Shown here: positions 54,439 through 63,261 of the stretch, one piece after another | How the letters are laid out: every line of letters begins with the position of its first letter | Numbering within the stretch: position 1 is the stretch's first letter | The notes under the pieces: model-generated | Databases searched by the model: none | What the model was told of the DNA's origin: nothing | What the model saw: the letters and a program-made list of their open reading frames with translations, nothing else | Made by a program: the position numbers and the translations under genes | Source: Microbacterium sp. C7(2022) | GTDB taxonomy: Bacteria > Actinomycetota > Actinomycetes > Actinomycetales > Microbacteriaceae | Assembly: GCF_028823665.1 (NCBI RefSeq) | Contig: NZ_JAPEHV010000005.1 | Span: 353,073 to 417,072 of the forward strand | DNA length: 64,000 nucleotides | Reading direction: 5' to 3'

Positions 54439-54534
54439 GGCAACGCCCGACTCGGGCGTGACGAGGCGCGACTACCGACGCTCGGAGACAATCGTCCCGG
54501 GGGATGGGAAAGTGAATCGGCGCCTGATGCGACA

Positions 54535-54566
54535 GACGCCCCCGGTGGCTTCCCGGGGGCGTCTTC
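54535..54566. terminator. Bidirectional terminator, DUF3145 / fabF
   Basis: GACGCCCCCGG (54535-54545) and CCGGGGGCGTC (54553-54563) are an exact 11-bp stem with a 7-nt loop between convergent genes, followed by TTC on the plus strand. Confidence 0.85.
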
Positions 54567-54581
54567 GTGTGTATCGGAAGG

Positions 54582-55820
54582 TCAGACCGTCGCGAACGCG
54601 GCGACGGCGTTGTGGCCGCCGAAACCGAACGAGTTACTGATGGCGAGGTGGTCGCCGTCACCGAGAGAGACCGGTTCGCCCGACAGTCGGAAGGGTACGG
54701 CCGGGTCCTGCTCGGTGATGTTGATCGTCGGCGGTGCCACGCGGTCACGCAGAGCGAGGACGGTGAAGATCGCTTCGAGCGCGCCCGTTCCACCCAAGAG
54801 GTGGCCGGTAGACGCCTTGGTCGCAGAGACCGGAATCTCATCCACGCGATCGCCGAAGACCGAGCGCAGAGCCTGGTACTCGTTCGGATCGCCCACCGGA
54901 GTGGACGTGGCGTGCGCGTTGATGTGCGTGACGTCGTCGGGTGTGGCATCCGCCATCTCCAGCGCCATGCGCACCGCTCGCGCAGCCCCCGCACCCTCGG
55001 GATCGTTCGCGGTGATGTGGTACGAGTCGGCGGTGACGCCACCGCCGACGACCGCCGCGTAGATCTTGGCGCCCCGCGCTTTTGCGTGCTCCTCGGTCTC
55101 GAGGATGAGCACGCCAGCGCCCTCGCCCATCACGAAGCCATCGCGGTCGATACTCGCGGGTCGCGACGCGGTCGACGGGTCATCGTTGCGCTTGGAAAGG
55201 GCTTGCATAGAAGCGAAAGAAGCGATGGTGATCGGGTGGATGGCCGACTCGGTGCCGCCAGCGATCACGACATCGGCGAGTCCCGAACGAAGGTGCTCTA
55301 CGGCATTGACGATGGACTCGGTGCTCGAGGCACAGGCGCTCGCAACAGTGCGGGCGAAGGCGCGTGCGCCGAAGTGCAGCGAAAGGTTTCCGGCCGCCGC
55401 ATTTGGCATGAGCATGGGAACCGTCATCGGCATGACGCGTCGCGGGCCCTTTTCGCGCAAAGTGTCCCATGCATCGAGGAGGGTCCACACGCCACCGATT
55501 CCGGTGGCGAAGTCGACACCGAGCCGCTCAGGATCGACGTCGGGCGCGCCGGCGTCCGCCCATGCTTCCATCGCCGCGACAAGCGCGAACTGCGAAGACG
55601 GGTCGAGTCGCTTGGCCATCGGGCGCTCGAGGACGGTGTCGGGTCGAACGACGGCCTGGGCTGCGAACGTGACCGGCAGTTGATACTGCTCCACCCAGTC
55701 ATACTCGAGTGTGCGGGCGCCGGATGCCCCGTCAAGCAGGGCGGACCAGCTCTCGGGCGCGGTTCCTCCGATGGGAGAGGACGCACCGATTCCGGTGACG
55801 ACGATGCGTGTCGTGGTCAT
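54582..55820 (-). CDS. fabF: 3-oxoacyl-ACP synthase II
   Basis: Condensing enzyme of fatty-acid elongation. The 412 residues contain the catalytic triad regions TVASACASSTESIV (Cys), NAHATSTPVGD (His) and KASTGHLLGGTGALEA (Lys, His), with the C-terminal NSFGFGGHNA. It is the last gene of the minus-strand fab cluster, separated from acpP by a strong hairpin. Confidence 0.97.
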   Translation of the reverse strand: MTTTRIVVTGIGASSPIGGTAPESWSALLDGASGARTLEYDWVEQYQLPVTFAAQAVVRPDTVLERPMAKRLDPSSQFALVAAMEAWADAGAPDVDPERLGVDFATGIGGVWTLLDAWDTLREKGPRRVMPMTVPMLMPNAAAGNLSLHFGARAFARTVASACASSTESIVNAVEHLRSGLADVVIAGGTESAIHPITIASFASMQALSKRNDDPSTASRPASIDRDGFVMGEGAGVLILETEEHAKARGAKIYAAVVGGGVTADSYHITANDPEGAGAARAVRMALEMADATPDDVTHINAHATSTPVGDPNEYQALRSVFGDRVDEIPVSATKASTGHLLGGTGALEAIFTVLALRDRVAPPTINITEQDPAVPFRLSGEPVSLGDGDHLAISNSFGFGGHNAVAAFATV

Positions 55821-55847
55821 GCGTAGAGATTCCTCGTGTTGTGTGTG

Positions 55848-55873
55848 CCGGTGGGGGCGTCGGCCCCCACCGG
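55848..55873 (-). terminator. Strong hairpin between acpP and fabF
   Basis: An exact 11-bp stem (55848-55858 with 55863-55873) closes a GTCG tetraloop in the gap between acpP and fabF. No U-run follows on the minus strand. It may stop part of the transcription or protect the acpP mRNA from 3' decay, so that carrier protein is made in excess of the enzymes. Confidence 0.7.
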
Positions 55874-55880
55874 AATGGCG

Positions 55881-56129
55881 CTACGCCTGGTTCGACGTGA
55901 TGAAAGTGACGGCGTCGCCGACGGTCTTGAGGTTCTTGACCTCGTCGTCGGGAATGGTGACACCGAACTTCTCTTCCGCGTTGACGACGATCGTCATCAT
56001 CGAAATGGAGTCGATGTCAAGGTCCTCGGTGAACGACTTCTCGAGCGCGACCTCGTCAGCAGAGATGCCGGTCTCGTCGGTGATGAGCTCGGCGAGTCCT
56101 GCGAGAACCTCGTCGTTGGTGAATGCCAT
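55881..56129 (-). CDS. acpP: Acyl carrier protein
   Basis: Carries the growing acyl chain on 4'-phosphopantetheine attached to S41 of EDLDIDSISMM. At 82 residues, acidic and helical, it is typical. The ATG at 56129 has AGGAG about 8 nt upstream. It lies between fabH and fabF in the standard actinobacterial order fabD-fabH-acpP-fabF. Confidence 0.97.
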   Translation of the reverse strand: MAFTNDEVLAGLAELITDETGISADEVALEKSFTEDLDIDSISMMTIVVNAEEKFGVTIPDDEVKNLKTVGDAVTFITSNQA

Positions 56130-56153
56130 GATTTCTCCTGTTTCTTGGGGGTT

Positions 56154-56184
56154 GCCCGACCCGTTCGGGCCGGAAGTCAGTCTA
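56154..56184 (-). promoter_or_regulatory. Internal acpP promoter and leader hairpin
   Basis: Minus-strand TAGACT (plus bases 56179-56184), just after the fabH stop, would start a transcript near 56172 with a leader of about 43 nt. GCCCGA and TCGGGC (56154-56159, 56165-56170) form a 6-bp stem in that leader. Confidence 0.45.
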
Positions 56185-56190
56185 GGGTCG

Positions 56191-57204
56191 TCAGGCCCGC
56201 GAGTCCGGGAGCACGACGACCTGCGCGCCGAACACGAGGCCCGCGCCGAACCCGATCTGAAGGGCGAGTCCGCCACCGAGCTCGGGATGCTCCTCGAGCA
56301 AGCGGTGAGTAGCGAGAGGGATCGAAGCGGCGGATGTGTTGCCGGTCGTCTCGATGTCGCGTCCGATCACGACGGTCTCGGGAAGACCCAACTGCTTCGC
56401 GAATTCATCGATGATGCGCATGTTCGCCTGGTGGGGAACGAAAGCCGCAAGATCAGATGCCGAGACACCGGCGGCGTTCAGCGCCTCGCGTGCCACCTTG
56501 ACCATCTCCCACACGGCCCACCGGAAGACCGTCGGGCCTTCCTGGCGGAGAGTGGGCCACGGGGCAGCGCCATCGCGAAACTCGGTGAGCGTGTGGTTCA
56601 TGCCGACCGCGTCTGCCTTCGACCCGTCCGAACCCCACACGGTCGGCCCGATACCGGGCGTGTCGCTGGGGCCGACGACGACCGCACCAGCCCCGTCGCC
56701 CAGGAGGAACGAGATGCTCCGGTCGGTCGGATCGACGATGTCGCTGAGCTTCTCGGTACCGATGACGACCGCGTACTTCGCGGCGCCGGCACGAATGAGG
56801 GCGTCCGCCTGCGCCACCCCGTAGGCGAAGCCTGCGCACGCCGCGTTGACGTCGTACGCGGCCGCGGGATTGGACCCCACGCGGTCTGCCACGATCGCCG
56901 ATACCGACGGCGTCTGCTTCGGGTTGCTGATTGTGGCGACGATGACGAGATCGATATCGGATGCCGCGACCCCCGAGCGTTCGATCGCTTCACGTGCAGC
57001 GTCCGTCGCGAGGTCGATCGCGTCGGTGTCGGCGGTGGCGCGCATCCGTGTGACGATGCCGGTGCGCTGGCGGATCCATTCGTCGCTCGAGTCGATGGGG
57101 CCGACCAACTCGTCGTTGGTCACGGCATTCTCACCACGGGCTGCGCCGTATGCGTAGATGCGGGTGTGCGCAGCGCCGGTGGGCTGGACGAGGGTGGGGT
57201 TCAT
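56191..57204 (-). CDS. fabH: 3-oxoacyl-ACP synthase III
   Basis: Starts fatty-acid synthesis by condensing an acyl-CoA primer with malonyl-ACP. The 337 residues have the catalytic C123 in VNAACAGFAYGV, the His region FVPHQANMRIIDEF, and the Asn region IETTGNTSAASIP. It starts at ATG 57204, 14 bp after fabD. Microbacteriaceae make mainly branched fatty acids, so branched acyl-CoA primers are expected. Confidence 0.96.
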   Translation of the reverse strand: MNPTLVQPTGAAHTRIYAYGAARGENAVTNDELVGPIDSSDEWIRQRTGIVTRMRATADTDAIDLATDAAREAIERSGVAASDIDLVIVATISNPKQTPSVSAIVADRVGSNPAAAYDVNAACAGFAYGVAQADALIRAGAAKYAVVIGTEKLSDIVDPTDRSISFLLGDGAGAVVVGPSDTPGIGPTVWGSDGSKADAVGMNHTLTEFRDGAAPWPTLRQEGPTVFRWAVWEMVKVAREALNAAGVSASDLAAFVPHQANMRIIDEFAKQLGLPETVVIGRDIETTGNTSAASIPLATHRLLEEHPELGGGLALQIGFGAGLVFGAQVVVLPDSRA

Positions 57205-57218
57205 GATGTGATCTCTTC

Positions 57219-58133
57219 TCAGACGGCCGGTGCGATCAGCAGGTCGGCCGCGGGTGTGCACTCATCGGGTGTCTTCACGGCGACACTGGGTACGCCGCGC
57301 AGCGCGCGCTTGGCGAGCCCGACCAGGGTACCGGCGGGGGCGAGCTCTACGATGCCCGAAACCCCCGCATCCGCGAGCGACGACATGCAGAGATCCCATC
57401 TCACTGGCGAGGCAACCTGCTCGACCAACAGGTCGACGAAGTCCCGCCCGCTCGCGACGTGCGCGCCATCGCGGTTGCTCCAGATGGACCGCGCCGGGTC
57501 GGCCGGCACAAGGTCACTGGCGGCCGAGCGGAGCGTCTCTACTGCAGGGGCCATGAAATCGGTGTGGAAAGCCCCGGTGACCTGAAGCGGGATCACGCGG
57601 GTACCGCGCGGCGGAGCATCGGCGAGAGCGGCAAGTGCGTCGAGTTCGCCGGCGGCGACGATCTGCCCGCTACCGTTGTAGTTGGCGGGGGTGAGACCCA
57701 GCGTTCCCAACTGTTCGATTACTGCGTCTTGATCTCCGCCGATGACCGCCGACATACCGGTGGCATGAGCCGACGCAGCTTCCGCCATTGCGCGTCCGCG
57801 GATTCCTACGAGCCGCAACGCGTCCTCGTCTGTGAGGATGCCCGCTGCAACAGCGGCAGCGAACTCGCCGACCGAGTGGCCGGCGACACCATTGACATGC
57901 TCCTTGCCGGCGAGAGCGTGCCACGACAGCAAGCTGGCGGCGACGATCAACGGTTGAGCGATGGCGGTGTCACGGATGCGATCGGCATCCCATTCGGTTC
58001 CTGCGGCGACGAGGTCGACACCTGACCATTCCGAATAGGCGGCGAGTCGCTCGGTTGCTCCGTCACGGTCGAGCCACGGGGAGAGGAAACCTGGAGTCTG
58101 CGATCCCTGTCCGGGGAATACGGCGATCTTCAC
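57219..58133 (-). CDS. fabD: Malonyl-CoA:ACP transacylase
   Basis: Loads malonate onto acyl carrier protein. The 304 residues contain IAVFPGQGSQTPGF, the nucleophile S87 in VAGHSVGEFAAAV, and the His of LQVTGAFHTDFMAP. The GTG start has CAGTAT 6 nt upstream as a weak leaderless -10. It is the first gene of fabD-fabH-acpP-fabF and directly follows fasR. Confidence 0.96.
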   Translation of the reverse strand: MKIAVFPGQGSQTPGFLSPWLDRDGATERLAAYSEWSGVDLVAAGTEWDADRIRDTAIAQPLIVAASLLSWHALAGKEHVNGVAGHSVGEFAAAVAAGILTDEDALRLVGIRGRAMAEAASAHATGMSAVIGGDQDAVIEQLGTLGLTPANYNGSGQIVAAGELDALAALADAPPRGTRVIPLQVTGAFHTDFMAPAVETLRSAASDLVPADPARSIWSNRDGAHVASGRDFVDLLVEQVASPVRWDLCMSSLADAGVSGIVELAPAGTLVGLAKRALRGVPSVAVKTPDECTPAADLLIAPAV

Positions 58134-58216
58134 CCATCCATACTGTCAGTCGCACGCACGGGCTTTATGGCGAACCCATCACAAGAATCTCGAATCCCTT
58201 TGTGCGTGGCGCACAG
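58134..58216 (-). promoter_or_regulatory. fabD promoter region with palindrome TGTGCG-N3-CGCACA
   Basis: The 83-bp gap between fasR and fabD contains a weak -10 (CAGTAT on the minus strand, plus bases 58140-58145) with no recognisable -35, and an exact palindrome, TGTGCG and CGCACA, at 58201-58215. FasR activates this operon in Streptomyces, so a weak promoter plus an upstream palindrome is what an activator site would look like. The match to a known FasR site was not tested. Confidence 0.45.
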
Positions 58217-59434
58217 TCAGGGTGCCGGTCGGCGACTGCCGGCGGACCGTCGCCGCGTGGCATCCGTTCCCACGGACCCGAGGATGAGCGCGGTTTGCAG
58301 AATGAGGGCTTCACGTGGACCGGTTGCATCCCACCCAATCACCTCCGACACGCGCTTCAGTCGATAGCGCACGGTGTTCGGATGGACGAACAGCTCGCGC
58401 GCGGTCGCCTCGAGTGAGCGGCCGTTGTCGAGATAGCTCCACAGCGTCGCGACGAGGTCGGCGCTGTGAGCCTGGAGGGGGCGGTAGATTCGGTCGACCA
58501 GGGTGTGTTTTGCGAGAGGATCACCCGCGAGTGCTCGCTCCGGAAGCAAATCGTCCGCCTCCACTGGTCGCGGCGCGTTGCGCCACGCCCGTGCAACGGC
58601 GAAACCGGCGAGAGCCGCTCGTGCGCTAGATCCGGCGTCGACGAGGGCCGGCACGGTCGGACCGAGCACGAGGTGGCCCGTGCCGAACCCGGGTTCGAGG
58701 GCACGGGCGATCTCATCGAAAGACAGTTCGGCGTTCTTTTCTTCGGCTGTCGCAGCTTCTGCGCGCCCCACGACGAGAACCAGCCGCGAACCTTGAACGC
58801 CGATGAGAACATCAACGCCGAGTTTTCGTGCGGTGCGTCGCAGTTGGTCGATATCGAACTGCGGAGGGGTCGTCCCGACGAGGACAGCGACCTCGCCGTG
58901 GCCGTGCCACCCCAACGCCGCGATCCGACTGGGAAGCTCTTCATCGGCCTCGCCGGTGAGGATGGAGTCGACAACCAGCGCCTCGAGCCGTGCATCCCAC
59001 AGGCCGCGCGCTTCCGCCGCACGCGCGTAGACATCTGCGGAGGCGAACGCGACTTCTCTGGAGTACAAGAGGATCGCTTCGCGTAGGTCTTCGCCGCGGC
59101 CGGCCACGCGCTCTTCGGTGACTTCCACCGTCACGCGGATGAGCTGCAGCGTTTGCTGCAGGCTGACGCTGCGCAAGAGTTCGCGGGGTGCTGCGGCGAA
59201 AATATCGGCGGCAATCCACGGAGTCGAGCCCGGGTCGTCGTACCACTGGATGAATGCGGAGATGCCCGCCTGCGCCACGAGGCCGACCGATGACCGCCGC
59301 GCGGGCGGCATTTCGGCGTACCAGGGCAGGGTTTCGTCGAGACGCGTGATGGTCGCAGTCGCGAGGTCACCCGAGATACGGCGCAACCACGCCAGCGTCT
59401 CTGCCTTGGTCTTGGCGTCGGGGGAGGCGGGCAT
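58217..59434 (-). CDS. fasR: FasR-like PucR/CdaR-type transcriptional regulator of fatty-acid synthesis
   Basis: A 405-residue regulator. The N-terminal and middle regions form a GAF-like/GGDEF-derived sensory domain. The C-terminal helix-turn-helix is LEATARELFVHPNTVRYRLK within NGRSLEATAREL and RVSEVIGWD, typical of the PucR/CdaR group. Its place directly upstream of fabD, between aceE and fabD, is that of FasR of Streptomyces, which activates the fab operon. The ATG at 59434 is 8 bp after the aceE stop. I infer the function mainly from position and family. Confidence 0.9.
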   Translation of the reverse strand: MPASPDAKTKAETLAWLRRISGDLATATITRLDETLPWYAEMPPARRSSVGLVAQAGISAFIQWYDDPGSTPWIAADIFAAAPRELLRSVSLQQTLQLIRVTVEVTEERVAGRGEDLREAILLYSREVAFASADVYARAAEARGLWDARLEALVVDSILTGEADEELPSRIAALGWHGHGEVAVLVGTTPPQFDIDQLRRTARKLGVDVLIGVQGSRLVLVVGRAEAATAEEKNAELSFDEIARALEPGFGTGHLVLGPTVPALVDAGSSARAALAGFAVARAWRNAPRPVEADDLLPERALAGDPLAKHTLVDRIYRPLQAHSADLVATLWSYLDNGRSLEATARELFVHPNTVRYRLKRVSEVIGWDATGPREALILQTALILGSVGTDATRRRSAGSRRPAP

Positions 59435-59442
59435 CGAGGCGA

Positions 59443-62172
59443 TCAGCTTTCGCCGCCCGCGTTTCCGCTCGTTCCTGCCGATACGTCGTGCAGACGGTAC
59501 TTCTCGATGGCCTGCGCCGACAGTGCCCGGTCGACCTTGCCTTCGGCAGCCAGAGCTTGAAGCGTGCGCACAACGATCGACGGTCCGTCGATCTTGAAGA
59601 AGCGACGAGCGGCAGCGCGTGTGTCAGAGAACCCGAAGCCGTCCGCGCCCAAGGTGGCGAACTGGCTCGGCACCCACGGGCGGATCTGATCCTGCACAGC
59701 GTGCATGAAGTCGCTGACCGCGATCACCGGACCCTCAGCGCCCTGCAGCTTCTGGGTGAGGTACGCCGTACGCGGCTCTTCGCCCGGGTGCAGGAAGTTG
59801 TGCTCGTCCGCGGCGAGGCCGTCGCGTCGCAACTCCGTCCATGACGTGACCGACCAGACATCGGCGACCACACCCCAGTCGTCGCGGAGCAACTGCTGCG
59901 CTTCGAGCGCCCACGGCACGCCGACACCCGAGGCCATGATCTGGGTGCGAGGTCCGTCCCCCTCACCCGTCGAGATGCGGTGTACACCGCGAACGATGCC
60001 CTCGACGTCCACGTTCTCCGGTTCTGCCGGCTGGATGATGGGCTCGTTGTACAGCGTGATGTAGTACATGACGTTCGGGTCGGGGTGGTTCCCGCCATAC
60101 ATGCGCTCGAGACCATCTCGCACGATGTGTGCGATCTCGTACCCGTACGCGGGGTCGTACGAGATCGTGGCCGGGTTGGTCGACGCAAGCAGATGCGAGT
60201 GCCCATCCGCGTGCTGCAGACCTTCGCCTGTCAGCGTCGTACGGCCGGCGGTCGCACCCATGATGAAGCCGCGGGCCATCTGGTCGCCGGCGGCCCACTG
60301 GGCGTCGCCTGTGCGCTGGAAGCCGAACATCGAATAGAACACGTACACCGGGATGAGCGGCTCACCGTGCGTCGAGTACGAGGTTCCGGTGGCGGTGAAG
60401 GCTGCGAGGGCGCCGGCTTCGTTGATACCGACGTGCATGATCTGCCCCTGCGGGCTCTCCTTGTACGCCAGCAGCAACTCGCGGTCGACCGAGGTGTAGT
60501 TCTGACCATTGGGGTTGTAGATCTTCGCCGTCGGGAAGTACGCGTCGATACCGAACGTGCGCGCCTCGTCGGGGATGATCGGCACGATGCGGTGACCGAA
60601 GTCCTTCGAGCGCAGCAGATCCTTCAACAGGCGCACGAACGCCATCGTGGTCGCGATCTCCTGCGTGCCGGAGCCCTTCTTGGGCAGAGCGTAGGTCGCG
60701 TCGCCCGGAAGCTGGAGTCCCACGTGGTGCGATCGACGCTCCGGCAGGAAGCCGCCGAGCTCGCGGCGGCGCTCCAGCATGTACTGGATCGTCTCGTCCT
60801 GCGGTCCGGGGTTGTAGTAGGGCGGCTGGTAGGGATTCTCCTCCAACTGCGCGTCGGTCACCGGAATGCGCATCGAATCGCGGAAGTACTTGAGGTCTTG
60901 CAGACTCATCTTCTTCATCTGGTGGGTCGCGTTGCGGCCCTCGAAGTGATGTCCGAGTCCGTAGCCCTTGATGGTCTTCGCGAGGATGACGGTCGGCTGG
61001 CCCTTGTGTTCGCGGGCTGTCTTGTAGGCCGCGTACACCTTCTGATAGTCCAGACCGCCGCGGCGCAGGTCGCCCCAGATCTGGTCGTCGCTCCAGTCCT
61101 TGACCAGCTTCGCCGTACGCTCGTCGCGCCCGAAGAAGTGCTCGCGGATGAACGCGCCGTCTTCTGCGCGATAGGTCTGGAAGTCGCCGTCAGGAGTGGA
61201 GTTCATCAGTCGGACGAGCGCGCCGTCGACGTCATTGGCGAGAAGCTGGTCCCAGCCGCGCCCCCAGACCACCTTGATGACGTTCCAGCCCGCACCGCGG
61301 AAGAAGCTCTCCAGCTCCTGAATAATCTTGCCGTTACCGCGGACGGGGCCGTCCAAGCGCTGCAAGTTGCAGTTGACGATGAAAGTCAGGTTGTCCAGTC
61401 CCTCGTTGGCGGCCACTTGCAGCTGACCGCGGCTCTCGACCTCGTCCATCTCGCCGTCGCCGAGGAATGCCCACACGTGCGACTCGGACAGGTCCTTCAC
61501 GCCGCGGTTGGTGAGGTACTTGTTCGTCATCGCCTGATAGATGGCGTTGATCGGTCCGAGTCCCATCGACACGGTCGGGAACTGCCAGTACTCGGGCATC
61601 AGACGCGGGTGCGGGTACGACGGGAGCCCATTGGGTGCCTGGGACTTCTCCTGACGGAACCCGTCGAGCTGGGCTTCGGTGAGCCGGCCCTCGAGGAACG
61701 AGCGCGCGTAGGTGCCGGGGGAGGCGTGCCCCTGGATGAAGACCTGGTCGCCACCTTGCGGGTCATCGAGCCCGCGGAAGAAGTGGTTGTACCCGACTTC
61801 GTACAGCGACGCGGACGATGCGTACGTGGAGATGTGGCCGCCCACGCCGATCCCCGGTCGCTGAGCGCGGTGCACCGTGAGGGCGGCATTCCATCGGATC
61901 CACCGGCGGTAGCGACGCTCGAGTTCTTCGTCGCCGGGGAACTCGGGCTCATTGTCGGGAGCGATGGTGTTGATGTAGTCCGTCGTCGGCACCTGAGGCA
62001 CGTTGAGCTGAAGCTCGTGCGAGGTGTGCAGCAGGCTGAGCATGATTTCCCGGCCACGTCCGTGGCCCTTCGCCTGCACCAACTGCTGGAGGGATTCCTG
62101 CCACTCGGCAGTTTCGTCGGGATCGCTATCGAGGGGAGCCTGCGAGTACGGATCCTGATCGTTGACAGTCAC
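59443..62172 (-). CDS. aceE: Pyruvate dehydrogenase E1 component (homodimeric AceE type)
   Basis: Thiamine-diphosphate enzyme that decarboxylates pyruvate for acetyl-CoA synthesis. The 909 residues start at the GTG of [11 protein letters not shown], with AAAGG 8 nt upstream. The diphosphate-binding [12 protein letters not shown] and [19 protein letters not shown] lie in the first third. The long alpha2-type E1 length and C-terminal transketolase-like domain ([28 protein letters not shown]) match AceE and not the two-subunit form. E2 and E3 genes are not in the window. Cotranscription with fasR-fab would link acetyl-CoA supply to fatty-acid synthesis. Confidence 0.97.
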   Translation of the reverse strand: MTVNDQDPYSQAPLDSDPDETAEWQESLQQLVQAKGHGRGREIMLSLLHTSHELQLNVPQVPTTDYINTIAPDNEPEFPGDEELERRYRRWIRWNAALTVHRAQRPGIGVGGHISTYASSASLYEVGYNHFFRGLDDPQGGDQVFIQGHASPGTYARSFLEGRLTEAQLDGFRQEKSQAPNGLPSYPHPRLMPEYWQFPTVSMGLGPINAIYQAMTNKYLTNRGVKDLSESHVWAFLGDGEMDEVESRGQLQVAANEGLDNLTFIVNCNLQRLDGPVRGNGKIIQELESFFRGAGWNVIKVVWGRGWDQLLANDVDGALVRLMNSTPDGDFQTYRAEDGAFIREHFFGRDERTAKLVKDWSDDQIWGDLRRGGLDYQKVYAAYKTAREHKGQPTVILAKTIKGYGLGHHFEGRNATHQMKKMSLQDLKYFRDSMRIPVTDAQLEENPYQPPYYNPGPQDETIQYMLERRRELGGFLPERRSHHVGLQLPGDATYALPKKGSGTQEIATTMAFVRLLKDLLRSKDFGHRIVPIIPDEARTFGIDAYFPTAKIYNPNGQNYTSVDRELLLAYKESPQGQIMHVGINEAGALAAFTATGTSYSTHGEPLIPVYVFYSMFGFQRTGDAQWAAGDQMARGFIMGATAGRTTLTGEGLQHADGHSHLLASTNPATISYDPAYGYEIAHIVRDGLERMYGGNHPDPNVMYYITLYNEPIIQPAEPENVDVEGIVRGVHRISTGEGDGPRTQIMASGVGVPWALEAQQLLRDDWGVVADVWSVTSWTELRRDGLAADEHNFLHPGEEPRTAYLTQKLQGAEGPVIAVSDFMHAVQDQIRPWVPSQFATLGADGFGFSDTRAAARRFFKIDGPSIVVRTLQALAAEGKVDRALSAQAIEKYRLHDVSAGTSGNAGGES

Positions 62173-62360
62173 AGAAGACCTTTCGTCGTCTGGCAGATCG
62201 TGCCAGTGAATCACTACGAATGCGCCGCGGACTTTGTCGACCGCACACAACGCACCACGCGATAGCCTAGCGACTCGATCGCGCGTACGGACGCCTCCAC
62301 GTTACGACGCGAGCGCCCACGGCGCGAACGATCGACGCGATCTCGTACACTTGCTCTCGA
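62173..62360. other. Gap between aceE and tRNA-Val
   Basis: Minus-strand TAGGCT (plus bases 62264-62269) is the likely aceE -10, giving a leader of about 86 nt. Plus-strand TACACT (62346-62351) ends 9 nt before tRNA-Val and is its likely -10. Nothing else is seen. Confidence 0.45.
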
Positions 62361-62433
62361 GGGCCTTTAGCTCAGCTGGTAGAGCGCCACGTTTACACCG
62401 TGGATGTCGTCGGTTCGATCCCGGCAGGGCCCA
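62361..62433 (+). tRNA. tRNA-Val (anticodon TAC)
   Basis: A 73-nt cloverleaf. GGGCCTT pairs with AGGGCCC (one T-G wobble). The anticodon stem CCACG/CGTGG closes TTTACAC (TAC), and the T arm contains TCGGTTCGATCCCGG. Discriminator A; the following bases are CCG, so CCA must be added after transcription. Confidence 0.96.
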
Positions 62434-62504
62434 CCGCTTTCTCATCAGATGGATTCGCGCTGGCGCGCACCACAGATCACTGCGGCCACACGCGTCGCGT
62501 CGGT

Positions 62505-62510
62505 TAGGTT
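62505..62510 (+). promoter_or_regulatory. Leaderless -10 element of the zinc-ribbon gene
   Basis: TAGGTT ends 6 nt before the GTG at 62517. Confidence 0.6.
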
Positions 62511-62516
62511 GGATTC

Positions 62517-63248
62517 GTGAACGCCACCCCCGAAGACCAGCGCCTTCTGCTCGAGGTCGCAGACCTCGACGCCCGTATCCGTCGCGCGGAGGACGCGCGC
62601 GCCAATCCGCCGCAGGGTGCACGCGTGAAAGAACTTCTTTCGCAACGGCAGGTGCAGTCACAGGAGTTGTCGGTGCGTTCGGGCGCGCGCGATGACCTTC
62701 GTGCGGAGTTGTCGCGCATCGAATCGGATGTCGCCGTGGTCGATGCACGCCGGGTGCGTGATACCGAGCGCCTCGCGGTGTCGACCAACCCGAAGGAAGC
62801 GGCCGGGCTTGAGCACGAGCTGGAATCTCTCGCACGTCGCAAGAACGAGCTCGAAGACGGCGAGATATTGGTGATGGAGCGGCTTGAGGCCGCCGAAGCG
62901 GCCGTCTCTGAGCAAGAGGCCCTCATCGCGACCACCAATGCCGAGGGCGCGGAGCTGAGCGCGGCGGCCAAGGCGCATGTGGCCGCCGCGGAGGCGGATC
63001 GCGTTGCCGCAGTCCGCGACCGCGAAGCGGTTGCCGGGACGGTAGCAGCCGATCTCCTCGCGCTGTATGACCGGCTCAGCGCACGTGGCCCCGGCGCCGG
63101 GGCGTTGGTGCGCCGCACCTGTGGAGGTTGCCACATGGTGCTCTCAGGCACCGACCTTCAGAAGCTGCGCGGCGTGGACTCGAACGAGGTCGCCCACTGC
63201 CCTGAGTGCGGCTGCATTCTGGTGCGCGGCGAGGATTCCGGTCTTTGA
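62517..63248 (+). CDS. Coiled-coil hairpin protein with C-terminal zinc ribbon (CT398-like)
   Basis: A 243-residue protein. Residues 5-180 are two long antiparallel helices rich in Ala, Glu and Arg (LLLEVADLDARIRRAED, LEHELESLARRKNELEDGE). The C-terminus has a zinc ribbon, CGGCHMVLSG and CPECGCIL. This is the C4-type zinc-ribbon family, related to chlamydial CT398 and Helicobacter HP0958, which bind sigma-54 or RNA in those organisms. The actinobacterial role is unknown. It is followed after 13 bp by the polymerase-like gene. Confidence 0.92.
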   Translation: MNATPEDQRLLLEVADLDARIRRAEDARANPPQGARVKELLSQRQVQSQELSVRSGARDDLRAELSRIESDVAVVDARRVRDTERLAVSTNPKEAAGLEHELESLARRKNELEDGEILVMERLEAAEAAVSEQEALIATTNAEGAELSAAAKAHVAAAEADRVAAVRDREAVAGTVAADLLALYDRLSARGPGAGALVRRTCGGCHMVLSGTDLQKLRGVDSNEVAHCPECGCILVRGEDSGL

Positions 63249-63261
63249 CAATCCGCCGCGA

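Noticed and set aside
50802..54581. Attachment-site repeat of the tRNA-Met 3' end flanking the DUF262 block
   Set aside because: No repeat of the tRNA end was seen, and no integrase is present.
59980..62265. Long plus-strand frame antisense to aceE
   Set aside because: Shadow of a well-conserved enzyme gene; no family features.
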